64,000 bases of DNA, taken from the NCBI RefSeq assembly GCF_944324745.1, contig NZ_CALUXO010000081.1, positions 1 through 64,000 on the forward strand, given 5' to 3'. Origin of the DNA: an uncultured Thomasclavelia sp. (GTDB lineage Bacteria; Bacillota_I; Bacilli_A; Erysipelotrichales; Coprobacillaceae). The position numbers and the translations under genes are program-made. The notes under the pieces were generated by a model that worked only from the letters and a program-made list of their open reading frames with translations, was not told the origin of the DNA and searched no databases. This document shows, in pieces, positions 34,837 through 43,839 of this stretch (positions are counted from its first letter, which is position 1; each line of letters begins with the position of its first letter).

Positions 34837-35245
34837 ATTAAAGAAAGATTTTATCGTTGTATATTTACTACGTAATGCCTTAGCGACACTATTGATTACT
34901 TTAATTAGTTTTGGTTATAGTTTAATTGACTATTATCATATTTCACTTATAAGTGCTTTAAGAAGAATTTTTACTGATAATTTTTATACCACTATTTACT
35001 TTTTACTTTTATGGATCTTAAATTATTTATTATTTGAAATTTATAAAACGATAATTGATATAATCAAGAAAACCATTGGTAAACAGGTTAAAGTTCCTTT
35101 TGGCAGCGTTATTCCTTTGGCCGTTTTAGTTGTAATTATTTTAATTGATTTTAATCTGTTGTTTAAAGTTAATTTTGTTTTATTATTAGTATTTATGTTT
35201 GCTCGTTCAATTAAAGAAATAATTAAAGAAAGAATCAAAAAATAG
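34829..35245 (+). CDS. Polytopic membrane protein, unknown
   Basis: 138 residues from the ATG at 34829, four bases after GGTGAT (34819-34824) and 8 nt inside the preceding gene. Four hydrophobic segments (about 9-30, 48-66, 88-104, 107-125) with a basic C-terminus (KEIIKERIKK). No recognised motif. The start overlap suggests translation coupled to the anchored protein upstream. Confidence 0.65.
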   Translation: MNKLKKDFIVVYLLRNALATLLITLISFGYSLIDYYHISLISALRRIFTDNFYTTIYFLLLWILNYLLFEIYKTIIDIIKKTIGKQVKVPFGSVIPLAVLVVIILIDFNLLFKVNFVLLLVFMFARSIKEIIKERIKK

Positions 35246-35266
35246 ACTCATAGAGTCTATTTTAAT
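35236..35266. terminator. Bidirectional terminator between convergent genes
   Basis: AATAGACTC (35241-35249) and GAGTCTATT (35253-35261), perfect 9-bp stem with a 3-nt loop; A-tract to the left, TTTT to the right. It ends the 34829 gene and sspI. Confidence 0.8.
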
Positions 35267-35457
35267 AAATGGCAAATTGATTCAATCATCGTATCTTTTT
35301 GCAAATTATTTAATGAATTATAATATTGTTCAAATAATACTCCTAAACCTGGTAAGATGGCTTCTTCTTTAGAAGCGATGCCACTATTAATAATTTCTTT
35401 AAGTTCATCGAAAGTACTATTATGAAGTTTACTTAATAAAGCATTCCGGATATCCAC
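35257..35457 (-). CDS. sspI: Small acid-soluble spore protein I
   Basis: 66 residues from a GTG at 35457 on the minus strand (MDIRNALLSKL). GAGGAG at 35471-35466 lies 8 nt before it; the in-frame GTG at 35466 overlaps that signal. The diagnostic SspI segment ILPGLGVLFEQYY is present. SspI is a minor forespore protein made under SigG. In Bacillus sspI is beside a TrmH-family gene and pheS, and the same group is found here. Confidence 0.9.
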   Translation of the reverse strand: MDIRNALLSKLHNSTFDELKEIINSGIASKEEAILPGLGVLFEQYYNSLNNLQKDTMIESICHLLK

Positions 35458-35476
35458 TAAAATCACTCCTCAATTA

Positions 35477-35506
35477 TATTATTGGAATATTTGCGAGGTT
35501 TTATAC
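35477..35506 (-). promoter_or_regulatory. Possible SigG promoter for sspI (minus strand)
   Basis: On the minus strand GTATA (35506-35502), an 18-nt spacer and AATAATA (35483-35477), against the SigG pattern GHATR-N17/18-CATNHTA with one mismatch. It lies very near the ribosome site, so the call is weak. Confidence 0.3.
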
Positions 35507-35516
35507 TGAGGTAATT

Positions 35517-36182
35517 ATGGAAATTAGACAAATTGAATTAAAGGGACAAATATATGAATATCAGTTAAATATTAAACCAATAAAACGCTGTTACCTGAAA
35601 GTAAAAAGCGGTCAGATTATTGTTAGTTGTTCACCTTTATTTACTATTGCGGAAATTGAAAAATTGATAAAAGCTAATGCGGATAAGCTGGTAAAATACT
35701 TAGATAATTATCAAAGTAAATTTAACTATTGTCATAATGGCTATTTATATTTATTTGGTCAATATTATCAAATCATAGTCCATGATTTAAACAAAAATCA
35801 GGTAGTTGTTAAAGATAAGCAACTAATCGTTTATCATCATCAAGTTCAAAAAAATGTGGAAAAGTATTTAAAAGCAGTTTTAACTAAATATATAACAAGT
35901 CGCATAGATTATTGGCTTAAAAATTCATTTAACTTAAAAATGCCAAAAATTGAAATAAAAAAATATAAATCCCGCTGGGGAAGCTGTTATCCTGGGCAAA
36001 ACAAAGTCAGTTTTAATTTGGCTTTAGTTCATTTAGACTATGAATTAATTGATTATGTGATCGTTCATGAGCTATGTCATTTCATCCAGGCCAATCATTC
36101 AGCTAAATTTTATTTAGAAGTGGCTAAACGCATACCGGATTATCAAATTATCCAAAGGAAATTAAAGGAGGTCGGAATATGA
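35517..36182 (+). CDS. YgjP-like metallopeptidase domain protein
   Basis: 221 residues. The C-terminal half has KSRWGSCYPGQNKVSFNLAL and the zinc motif VIVHELCHFIQANHSAKFY (HExxH plus a third His), the signature of the YgjP/DUF45 family related to SprT and M48 peptidases. No signal peptide, so cytoplasmic. Substrate unknown. It overlaps the following methyltransferase by 4 nt (ATGA). Confidence 0.88.
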   Translation: MEIRQIELKGQIYEYQLNIKPIKRCYLKVKSGQIIVSCSPLFTIAEIEKLIKANADKLVKYLDNYQSKFNYCHNGYLYLFGQYYQIIVHDLNKNQVVVKDKQLIVYHHQVQKNVEKYLKAVLTKYITSRIDYWLKNSFNLKMPKIEIKKYKSRWGSCYPGQNKVSFNLALVHLDYELIDYVIVHELCHFIQANHSAKFYLEVAKRIPDYQIIQRKLKEVGI

Positions 36183-36895
36183 TTACGTCTACTAGTAATA
36201 ATAAAATTAAAGAATTAATTAAACTGAAGCAAAAAAAATACCGTCATCAAAGTGGATACTATCTAATTGAAGGGGAACACTTAGTCCAAGAAGCCCTTAA
36301 AACAAATCAGGTTGTATCTTTGATTACCACTAAAAAAATTGATAGTGAGCTTGAAGTGATCGAAGTTAGTGAAAATGTAATGGCTAAATTAGCTTTTACT
36401 AAATCACCAGCTAAGATCATGGCTAAATGTCTGTTGCCAAAGATTAATCAATTAGTAGATGGTAAACGTTATTTATTATTAGATGATCTCCAAGATCCTG
36501 GTAATGTGGGTACTTTAGTTAGAACCGCTCTGGCTTTTGGTATTGATCAGGTCATTTTATCTGATAACAGTGTTGATTTGTATAATGATAAAGTCTTACG
36601 GGCTATGCAGGGGGCTAATTTTCATTTAAGCTGTATTTATGGTAATTTAAAAGAAGTGATTGATATTTTACACCAAAAACAAGTGACTGTTATTGGCAGT
36701 GCTTTAGAAAATGGTAAAGATATTAATTTAATTAAACAAAGTGAAAAGATGGCTTTTATTGTTGGAAATGAAGGCAATGGAATGAATCCTGAAATACTGG
36801 CTAAATGTGATCAAATTGGCTATATCCCAATTGAAAAGATTGAGTCTTTGAATGTTGCGATTGCTGGAAGTATTTTTATGTATCATTTTAGATAG
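36179..36895 (+). CDS. TrmH-family RNA 2'-O-methyltransferase
   Basis: 238 residues. A short substrate-binding N-terminus (YYLIEGEHLVQEAL) precedes the SPOUT trefoil-knot domain with DDLQDPGNVGTLVRTA, IVGNEGNGM and IPIEKIESLNVAIAG. Such enzymes methylate the 2'-O ribose of rRNA or tRNA; the target here is not known. It corresponds to B. subtilis ysgA, the neighbour of sspI and pheS. AAGGAGG precedes the start. Confidence 0.92.
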   Translation: MITSTSNNKIKELIKLKQKKYRHQSGYYLIEGEHLVQEALKTNQVVSLITTKKIDSELEVIEVSENVMAKLAFTKSPAKIMAKCLLPKINQLVDGKRYLLLDDLQDPGNVGTLVRTALAFGIDQVILSDNSVDLYNDKVLRAMQGANFHLSCIYGNLKEVIDILHQKQVTVIGSALENGKDINLIKQSEKMAFIVGNEGNGMNPEILAKCDQIGYIPIEKIESLNVAIAGSIFMYHFR

Positions 36896-36924
36896 TTTTT
36901 CCTTGATGATTTTCAAGAAAATTG

Positions 36925-36953
36925 TTGTCAAAAATAAGTAAACAAGTTATAAT
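36925..36953 (+). promoter_or_regulatory. pheST promoter
   Basis: TTGTCA (36925-36930), 17-nt spacer, TATAAT (36948-36953), about 20 nt before the T-box leader. Confidence 0.7.
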
Positions 36954-36973
36954 ATCAAGGTATTCAAAAAAAC

Positions 36974-37187
36974 ACGTTGATAAGGACTAGTAGATAAGAA
37001 AGTTGTTTTAGAGAGGAAGAAAAATGGCTGAAATTCTTCTACAACGGCATTATTGAATTCACCTTGGAGTGCGACTAATCATCGCCGTAGTGACTGCGTT
37101 AAAGTTAATTAAGTGCATGATGCTGTTGCATCATGAATTAGGATGGTACCGCGAGATAATCGTTCCTATTGGGAACGATTTTTTATT
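36974..37187 (+). promoter_or_regulatory. T-box leader of pheST
   Basis: The T-box core AGGATGGTACCGCG (37140-37153) reads out the uncharged tRNA 3' end. The stem I region lies between about 36974 and 37110, with AGAGAGG and GGAGTGCGACTAATC segments. A TTC at 37058-37060 (in GAATTCACC) is the likely phenylalanine specifier codon, although another TTC lies at 37033. The terminator stem (37158-37180) would be replaced by the antiterminator when tRNA-Phe is uncharged, allowing pheS-pheT expression. Confidence 0.93.
37158..37187 (+). terminator. T-box terminator
   Basis: AATCGTTCC (37158-37166) with GGAACGATT (37172-37180), 9-bp stem and 5-nt loop, then a T-tract. Confidence 0.88.
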
Positions 37188-37201
37188 TTAGGAGGGAAAT
37201 A

Positions 37202-38239
37202 ATGGAAAATAAATTATTGATGATTAAAGATGAAGCATTAGCTAAATTAGAATCATGTCAGTCTTTAAAAGAATTAAATGATATTCGGGTGCATTATTTA
37301 GGTAAAAAAGGACCAATTCAAGAAGCTATGAAATCAATGAAAAATATGGCACCTGAGGAAAGAAAAAAATTTGGTCAAACTTCAAACTTAGTTAAACAAG
37401 AGCTTTCAAAAGCAGTTGAAGTGACTAAAGAAAAACTAGAAAATCAGGCAATTTTAGATAAAATCAATCGTGAAAAAATTGATATTACTTTGCCAGGATA
37501 TAAATTAGATCAAGGTACAATTCATCCTCTATCAGCGATTGTTACTGAGTTAGAAGAGCTATTTTTAGGAATGGGTTATCAAATAGCTGAAGGTCCTGAA
37601 GTAGAGACAGATTACTTTAACTTTGAATTAATGAATCTGCCAAAAGACCATCCAGCTCGTGATATGCAAGATACTTTTTATATTGATGATAGTCTTTTAA
37701 TGAGAACACATACTTCACCAGTTCAGGCGCACACTTTATTGGCGGCTAAAGGACAGGGCCCAATCAAAGTAATTTGTCCTGGTAAAACTTATCGTCGTGA
37801 TGATGACGATGCTACTCATTCACATCAATTTATGCAATGTGAAGGTTTAGTAGTTGATAAAAATATTACGATGGCTGACTTGAAAGGAACTTTACAAGTT
37901 TTTGCTCGTAAATTATTTGGAGAAAAACGGGAAATTAGATTCCGTCCATCATACTTTCCATTTACTGAACCATCAGTAGAAGTAGATATTTCATGTCATA
38001 ACTGTGGTGGAAAAGGTTGTTCAATGTGTAAACATACTGGATGGATTGAAATTTTAGGAGCCGGAATGGTTAATCCTCGGGTATTAGACATGTGTGGTTT
38101 TGATTCAACGGTCTATCAAGGATTCGCTTTTGGAATTGGGATCGAACGGGTAGCCATGTTGAAATACGGTATTGATAATATTCGTTATTTCTATAATGAT
38201 GATATTAGATTTTTAAATCAATTTGGTAGAAAGGAGTAG
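37202..38239 (+). CDS. pheS: Phenylalanyl-tRNA synthetase alpha subunit
   Basis: 345 residues from the ATG at 37202 with AGGAGG 8 nt before it. An N-terminal coiled coil (1-90), then the class II core with motif 2 ([19 protein letters not shown]) and motif 3 ([18 protein letters not shown]). A Cys-rich insertion [17 protein letters not shown] is typical. With PheT it forms an alpha2-beta2 enzyme that charges tRNA-Phe. pheT follows after 4 nt. Confidence 0.97.
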   Translation: MENKLLMIKDEALAKLESCQSLKELNDIRVHYLGKKGPIQEAMKSMKNMAPEERKKFGQTSNLVKQELSKAVEVTKEKLENQAILDKINREKIDITLPGYKLDQGTIHPLSAIVTELEELFLGMGYQIAEGPEVETDYFNFELMNLPKDHPARDMQDTFYIDDSLLMRTHTSPVQAHTLLAAKGQGPIKVICPGKTYRRDDDDATHSHQFMQCEGLVVDKNITMADLKGTLQVFARKLFGEKREIRFRPSYFPFTEPSVEVDISCHNCGGKGCSMCKHTGWIEILGAGMVNPRVLDMCGFDSTVYQGFAFGIGIERVAMLKYGIDNIRYFYNDDIRFLNQFGRKE

Positions 38240-38243
38240 AATA

Positions 38244-40634
38244 ATGGATATTAGTTTAAATTTATTAAATAAATATGTAAAAGTTGATGATCAAGATCCT
38301 CAAGAATTAGCCGATAAGATTACAGCAGTTGGTTTAGAGGTTGAAGGAATGCATCAGTTAGCTCATGGGACTAATATGACAATTGGTTATGTTAAAGAAT
38401 GTACGATGCATCCTGATAGTGATCATTTAAAAGTTTGTCAAGTCGAAGTAAGACCAGGTGAAATTAAACAAATCGTCTGTGGAGCTCCTAATGTAGCGGC
38501 CGGGCAAAAAGTTATCGTTGCCAATCCGGGTTGTGACTTAGGAAATGGTTTTGTTATTAAAGAAAGTAAAATTCGTGGTCAAGAATCTAACGGGATGATT
38601 TGTTCAATTGCTGAATTAGGACTTGATCAGCGTTTATTAAAACCAGAAGATAAAGATGGAATTCATGTTTTAGATGCTGATGCACCAGTTGGAAGTGATC
38701 CATTAGAATATATGGGATTAAAAGATACAATTTTGGAAATCGGTTTAACACCTAATCGTTCTGATTGCATGGCTTTAACATCTTTGGCTTATGAAGTAGC
38801 GGCAATTTTAAATCGTGATGTTACCTTACCTGAAATTAAACCAACTGGTAAAGAAGGTTCCGGAATCACTGTGGCAGTTGAAACCGATTTATGTCCATTC
38901 TTTGGAGCTAAATTAGTAAAAGGGGTTACAACGAAAGAATCACCAGTCTGGTTACAAAATGCTTTAATCGCTAGTGGCATTAAACCAATTAATAATGTTG
39001 TTGATATTTCTAACTTTGTGATGTTAGAGACAGGGCAACCAATTCATATGTATGATTATGATAAATTAAAACAAAAGTCTTTTGTTGTTAAAACTGGTTT
39101 TGATTGCAATGAAGTAATGTTAGATGGTGAAGAATATAAAATTGAGCCAAATGATATTATTGTCTCTACTGATGATGGTATTGGTTGTATCGCTGGGGTT
39201 ATGGGAGCCGATAGTACTAAAATTGATGAAAATACGACTAATATTGTTATTGAAGCGGCTACTTTCAATGGTGCTGCTTTAAGAGAAACTGCTCGTCGTT
39301 TAAATTTATTAACTGATGCTTCACAGCATTATATCAAAGGAGCTTTAAATACAGCTAATTCATTAAATGTACTTGAAAGATGTGCTAATTTATTAGTTGA
39401 ATTAGCTGATGCTAAAGAAGTATACCAAAGTGTTACTACAGATTTAAATGTAGTTGACCGTTATGTTGAAGTAACTACAGCTAAAGTTAATGGATTGCTT
39501 GGAACAAAGATTACTACTGAAGAAATTGCGCAAGTATTTAGTTCTTTAAAATTCCAATACACTTTAGATAATGACTGTTTTAAAGTTTTAGTACCAACTT
39601 ATCGTAAAGATATTACTATGGCGGCTGATTTAATTGAAGAAGTTGCCCGTATTTATGGCTATGATAAGATTCCAGCAACATTACCAGAAATGTCAATGAC
39701 TGTTGGTAAACGGACTGATGTTCAAGCCAAAAAACATTATTTACGGACATTATTAAAAGATCAAGGATTACATGAAACTATTACTTATACTTTAACTTCC
39801 CCAGATGATGTTGATGACTTTAATTTGTTCCATCATAATGAGACAATTAAGTTAGCGATGCCGCTTGGTGAAGAAAGAAGTGTTACTAGAAAATCAGTAA
39901 TTGGATCTTTATTACAGGTAATTAATTATAACCAATCTCATAATATTAAAGATGTTAACTTATTTGAATTATCAGGAACTTATTCAAAAGATACAGAGTT
40001 ACAAAATCTGGCGATTGCTTGTTGTGGTGAATATAATGGTTTAGCTTTTAAACAGATTTCTTATCAGGCTGATTATTATTTAGTTAAAGGATTTGTAGAA
40101 ACTATTTTCAAAAATTTAGGAATTGAAGAATCTCGTTATAAATTGGTTCCAGTTGAAAGTGATAATCAGGCTTTCCATCCAGGACGCTCTGCTTATATTA
40201 AAATTGGTAAAGAAATTATTGGGGTAGTTGGTAATATTCATCCATTAATGGAAAAGAAATATGATGTTAAGGATGTTTATATTGTTGAATTGAATCTTAC
40301 TGCTTTATTAAATTTAAAAACTAGTAAAATTAAATTTAAAGATATTCCAATGTATCCATCAGTTAGCCGAGATATTGCATTGGTTATGGACAAAGATATT
40401 CCTACTTATGATGTATGTCGTAAAATTGTTCAAGCCAGCAAGCAATTAGTTAAAGAAACTAACATCTTTGATGTCTATGAAGGTGAACATGTAGAAGCTG
40501 GTAAAAAATCAGTTGCCATAAATTTAGTTTTCCAAGATCCTAAGGGAACACTTGATGAAGCAACTGTTAATGCAGCAATGGAAAAAATCTTAGCTGCAGT
40601 AGCTAAAGATTTCCAGGCCGTACTTAGAGGATAG
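38244..40634 (+). CDS. pheT: Phenylalanyl-tRNA synthetase beta subunit
   Basis: 796 residues from the ATG at 38244 (AAAGGAG upstream). An N-terminal tRNA-binding EMAP-like domain (about 40-150), B3/B4 editing domain (about 210-390), B5, the inactive class II-like core and a C-terminal anticodon-binding FDX-ACB domain (about 703-796, YPSVSRDIALVMDKDI). Full length, no missing domain. A perfect terminator follows. Confidence 0.96.
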   Translation: MDISLNLLNKYVKVDDQDPQELADKITAVGLEVEGMHQLAHGTNMTIGYVKECTMHPDSDHLKVCQVEVRPGEIKQIVCGAPNVAAGQKVIVANPGCDLGNGFVIKESKIRGQESNGMICSIAELGLDQRLLKPEDKDGIHVLDADAPVGSDPLEYMGLKDTILEIGLTPNRSDCMALTSLAYEVAAILNRDVTLPEIKPTGKEGSGITVAVETDLCPFFGAKLVKGVTTKESPVWLQNALIASGIKPINNVVDISNFVMLETGQPIHMYDYDKLKQKSFVVKTGFDCNEVMLDGEEYKIEPNDIIVSTDDGIGCIAGVMGADSTKIDENTTNIVIEAATFNGAALRETARRLNLLTDASQHYIKGALNTANSLNVLERCANLLVELADAKEVYQSVTTDLNVVDRYVEVTTAKVNGLLGTKITTEEIAQVFSSLKFQYTLDNDCFKVLVPTYRKDITMAADLIEEVARIYGYDKIPATLPEMSMTVGKRTDVQAKKHYLRTLLKDQGLHETITYTLTSPDDVDDFNLFHHNETIKLAMPLGEERSVTRKSVIGSLLQVINYNQSHNIKDVNLFELSGTYSKDTELQNLAIACCGEYNGLAFKQISYQADYYLVKGFVETIFKNLGIEESRYKLVPVESDNQAFHPGRSAYIKIGKEIIGVVGNIHPLMEKKYDVKDVYIVELNLTALLNLKTSKIKFKDIPMYPSVSRDIALVMDKDIPTYDVCRKIVQASKQLVKETNIFDVYEGEHVEAGKKSVAINLVFQDPKGTLDEATVNAAMEKILAAVAKDFQAVLRG

Positions 40635-40660
40635 AGGTATTTTTGAAATACCTCTTTTTT
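40633..40660 (+). terminator. pheST terminator
   Basis: AGAGGTATTT (40633-40642) and AAATACCTCT (40646-40655), perfect 10-bp stem with a 3-nt loop, then T-tract to 40660. Confidence 0.9.
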
Positions 40661-40664
40661 AAAG

Positions 40665-42215
40665 ATGATTATTTTATTAATAGTAAGTATTGTTATATTA
40701 ATTGTCTTAATTAAATTAGTTATTCGAATTATTTACAAAAATTATTTATATCAGCAGTTTACTAAGGCACCAGTTACTCAGTATCGTGAGTTGACAAAAG
40801 AATATTATCAGTTAAATCAAAAGGTAGCAATTGATGAAAATACCTTTCAAGATTTAGAAATGCCACAATTATTAAAAATGATCAACTATACTTTAAGTCC
40901 GATTGGTAATGAATATTTGTATAATTGTTTTTTTAGGCATTCTAATGATTTTAAAATTCAAGAATTAATTATCGAAAGATTGGTTAATCAAGATAAATTA
41001 AAAGAAGCTATCTACTGTTTAAGAAAACTAGATAAAGAATATGTTCCAATATTATCATTGAAAGAGAAGTTGTTAAAATATCCCTATCGTTTTAAATTAT
41101 TATTTATTATCTTACCATTTATTAATTTAATCTTTTTAGGATTAGGGATCATTGATCATCAATATTTTTATATCCCAGTAGTCATTACAATAGCCTGTAT
41201 TTTAATTAATTTTCAATTAAACGGACGCTATGAAACAGTTAGTTTACAAGTTGGTTCGATCAAGGATATCATTGTCTGCAGTGAAAAATTATTACAGTTA
41301 AAGCTCTATCCCGAAGATAAGCAACAAGAATTAAAAAAGGTACTTAAAGAATTAAAGAAATCATTTAAATTAAGCTATTATTTTAACTGTATTTCTTTTA
41401 TTAATATTATTGGTTTATTAGATTTAATTAAGGCAATTTTATTAATTGATGTTATTCAAACAGCTTGTCTTGAAGCTAAAATTGATAAAATTAATGAAGA
41501 ACTATTACAGTTGTATGATTTTATTGGTCAAATAGATACGAGTATTAGTGTGATGACCGTTCGGACCCTTTATCAAACTAGTATTCCGCAAGTACTTGAT
41601 CAAAAAAAGATCATCATAAAAAATGGTTATCATTTATTGATTAAAAATCCGGTTAAAAACTCGGTTGTAATCGATAATAATGCGATAATTACTGGTAGTA
41701 ATGCTTCAGGAAAATCAACTTTTTTAAAGATGCTTGGGGCAAATTTATTACTGGCCAAAGCAATGAATATTGCATTTAGTGAGCGGTTTCAATATTATCC
41801 ATTTGCTTTGATTACTTCAATTCATATGAAAGATGATTTAGAAAATGGTTATAGTTTTTATGTTCAGGAAATCAAACGATTGAAAAAGATTACTAACCGT
41901 GCTAAAAGTGAATGTTGTTTAGTTTTGATTGATGAAATACTAAAAGGAACTAATGAAACTGAACGGCTAGTTATTGCTCATAGTATCTTAAAATTTTTAT
42001 TTAGTTTAGATTCATTAACGATTGTATCGACTCATGATATATCTTTAACCAAGGATTTTGAAAATGTTGCTAATTATTGTTTTAATGATATTAAAAGAAA
42101 TGATGAAATTGTTTTTGATTACTTGATCAAAGATGGAATTTGCAGTACCGGAAATGCGATTGCTATTGTTAAATCGATGGACTTTGATCCTAAAATAATT
42201 GAGATGTTAGAATAA
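40665..42215 (+). CDS. Membrane-anchored MutS-like ATPase
   Basis: 516 residues. A first membrane helix at 1-25, then a MutS core-like helical region, two further membrane helices (about 140-160 and 165-185) and a hydrophobic stretch near 240-265. The C-terminal part is a MutS domain V ATPase with Walker A GSNASGKST, Walker B CCLVLIDEILKGTNETER and the H-loop STHD. It lacks the mismatch-binding domain I of MutS. Such membrane MutS relatives are seen in Firmicutes without a proven role. Start choice is weak: only AAAG precedes the ATG, and the gene begins 5 nt after the pheST terminator. Confidence 0.85.
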   Translation: MIILLIVSIVILIVLIKLVIRIIYKNYLYQQFTKAPVTQYRELTKEYYQLNQKVAIDENTFQDLEMPQLLKMINYTLSPIGNEYLYNCFFRHSNDFKIQELIIERLVNQDKLKEAIYCLRKLDKEYVPILSLKEKLLKYPYRFKLLFIILPFINLIFLGLGIIDHQYFYIPVVITIACILINFQLNGRYETVSLQVGSIKDIIVCSEKLLQLKLYPEDKQQELKKVLKELKKSFKLSYYFNCISFINIIGLLDLIKAILLIDVIQTACLEAKIDKINEELLQLYDFIGQIDTSISVMTVRTLYQTSIPQVLDQKKIIIKNGYHLLIKNPVKNSVVIDNNAIITGSNASGKSTFLKMLGANLLLAKAMNIAFSERFQYYPFALITSIHMKDDLENGYSFYVQEIKRLKKITNRAKSECCLVLIDEILKGTNETERLVIAHSILKFLFSLDSLTIVSTHDISLTKDFENVANYCFNDIKRNDEIVFDYLIKDGICSTGNAIAIVKSMDFDPKIIEMLE

Positions 42216-42243
42216 AATCGGAGTAGCTAATTACTCCGATTTT
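42214..42243. terminator. Bidirectional terminator between convergent genes
   Basis: AAAATCGGAGTA (42214-42225) and TACTCCGATTTT (42232-42243), a perfect 12-bp stem with a 6-nt loop. Confidence 0.88.
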
Positions 42244-43379
42244 ATTATTGGTATGCTTTTGTATTCTGCTTCGATCAACTGCTGGGGCTTTTTTGATAGA
42301 CATGATAATAATTTAGTGGCTTTAAATTCTAAATCTAAAGCTGGATGACGATAGCTCGAAAAATTAGTTACGAGCTGATATTGACAGCTTTTTTTGATAT
42401 GGTTTAAGTATTGTTGTCCTCTATGATTCATTTTTAAAATACGTATATAATCAATCTGTTTTGCCTGGTTAATTATATCTTTAGTATTGTTCATTAAGAT
42501 ATGAACCAGCATTCTTTGGATTCTGGATCTAGTATAGCGCTTAGAAGTAAGACTAGTGACTAATTCATCCATGTTTTTAGCATTGATGATTTTTTGAGTC
42601 AGCAGGTTTTCAATTCCTTCATCAACTAGATGGATTTGCTGCAGATTTTCTTTAGAACTGGTTAGAATGTTATAGCGAAGATAAGGAAATAAATCATCGA
42701 AAAAATAAAATTCTTGATAGTCCTGATAGTTTAACAGCTGACTGGAAATCGGCTGCTTGTTTTTTAAAGCATGGCGAATAGCACTGGCAGAACTAATTGA
42801 TTCAATTGCCAGGCTATGATAATTATTGGTCCGTTTAATACAATGTAGCTTAATTGGATAGTCATGGTTAATTACTTCTTTAACATATGCTAATCCCAGT
42901 AAATCATTGGGGGTAGTAACTGTCTGGTGCATTAAAATTGACAAAGCCTGATTGCAGGCATCAGGATATCGAAGACCAAGTTGCATTTGTTCTTTGACTA
43001 ATAAATCGTATTGTTCTTGATGCTCTTTTATTGTTTTAGCAATGTTGATAAATTGTTCAATATCACCAGTTTCACTGCCAAAAACAATATCACTGACTTG
43101 TAATTTATGTAACAGATCAATCGATCCATAGGCAAAATAGTCAGCACTTTGAACACTATAAACAAATGGTAATTCAATAACTAAATCAACACCATTTTTA
43201 ATGGCAATTTGACTACGAGTCCATTTATCACTGATTGCTACTTCGCCACGTTGTGTAAAATGGCTAGACATTATAGCAATGGTTACATCTGGAGCCACTA
43301 ATGCTTTAGCCTGGTTTAAATGGTATAGATGGCCTAGATGAAAGGGATTATATTCAACAACAAGACCTAATACTTTCAT
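42231..43379 (-). CDS. tmcAL: tRNA-Met cytidine acetate ligase (YlbM/TmcAL)
   Basis: 382 residues starting MKVLGLVVEYNPFHLGHLYH, with the nucleotidyltransferase HxGH motif HLGH. Further family marks are SSHFTQRGEVAISDKW and VIELPFVYSVQSADYFA. TmcAL activates acetate with ATP to make N4-acetylcytidine at the wobble base of elongator tRNA-Met. It is the last gene of a minus-strand run after the two ThrE-like genes, with AGGAGA before the ATG. Confidence 0.93.
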   Translation of the reverse strand: MKVLGLVVEYNPFHLGHLYHLNQAKALVAPDVTIAIMSSHFTQRGEVAISDKWTRSQIAIKNGVDLVIELPFVYSVQSADYFAYGSIDLLHKLQVSDIVFGSETGDIEQFINIAKTIKEHQEQYDLLVKEQMQLGLRYPDACNQALSILMHQTVTTPNDLLGLAYVKEVINHDYPIKLHCIKRTNNYHSLAIESISSASAIRHALKNKQPISSQLLNYQDYQEFYFFDDLFPYLRYNILTSSKENLQQIHLVDEGIENLLTQKIINAKNMDELVTSLTSKRYTRSRIQRMLVHILMNNTKDIINQAKQIDYIRILKMNHRGQQYLNHIKKSCQYQLVTNFSSYRHPALDLEFKATKLLSCLSKKPQQLIEAEYKSIPIIKSE

Positions 43380-43394
43380 GATCGTTCTCCTATG

Positions 43395-43838
43395 TTAAGC
43401 TGATTTATAAGTAAGTTTTTTTATAACTTTAAAAATTGTTGATACAACTAAAATAGCTAAGGCCAGGCTAAGGGATATACCAATTGTATTTAAGAAACTA
43501 TCTAAAAACAATTCACTGTTTCCTTGGATGCTATAAAGCATTGTGGTATAAATTCCTCGTCCTGGAACTAGCGGGAAACAGCCTATAATTAAAAAGATGG
43601 TTGCCGGAGCTTTTAAAATTCGCGCTGCCGTTTCAGCAAAAAAAGCAACAACGCTCATTGCTAAAAAATACGCGGTCATTTCACTGGCAAAATTTAAACA
43701 GATTAAATAGATAGCATAGCCAATTGAACCACCTAATGCCGCAATTATACTAAATTTAGGATGGTAATGAATTCTAAAAATAAAACCAAAACCAATACAA
43801 GCAATAAAAGCACTTAAACATTGAATAACTCCTAACAT
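43395..43838 (-). CDS. Threonine/serine exporter family, small subunit (ThrE_2-like)
   Basis: 147 residues, five hydrophobic segments. Similar to the C-terminal half of ThrE (DUF3815 type), with CFPLVPGRGIYTTM as the conserved turn. It starts inside the ribosome site formed by the end of the upstream partner (AGGAGGATAAAATG). Together the two proteins correspond to one ThrE transporter split in two; substrate is probably an amino acid or small dicarboxylate, which the sequence does not decide. Confidence 0.86.
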   Translation of the reverse strand: MLGVIQCLSAFIACIGFGFIFRIHYHPKFSIIAALGGSIGYAIYLICLNFASEMTAYFLAMSVVAFFAETAARILKAPATIFLIIGCFPLVPGRGIYTTMLYSIQGNSELFLDSFLNTIGISLSLALAILVVSTIFKVIKKLTYKSA

Positions 43839-43839
43839 T

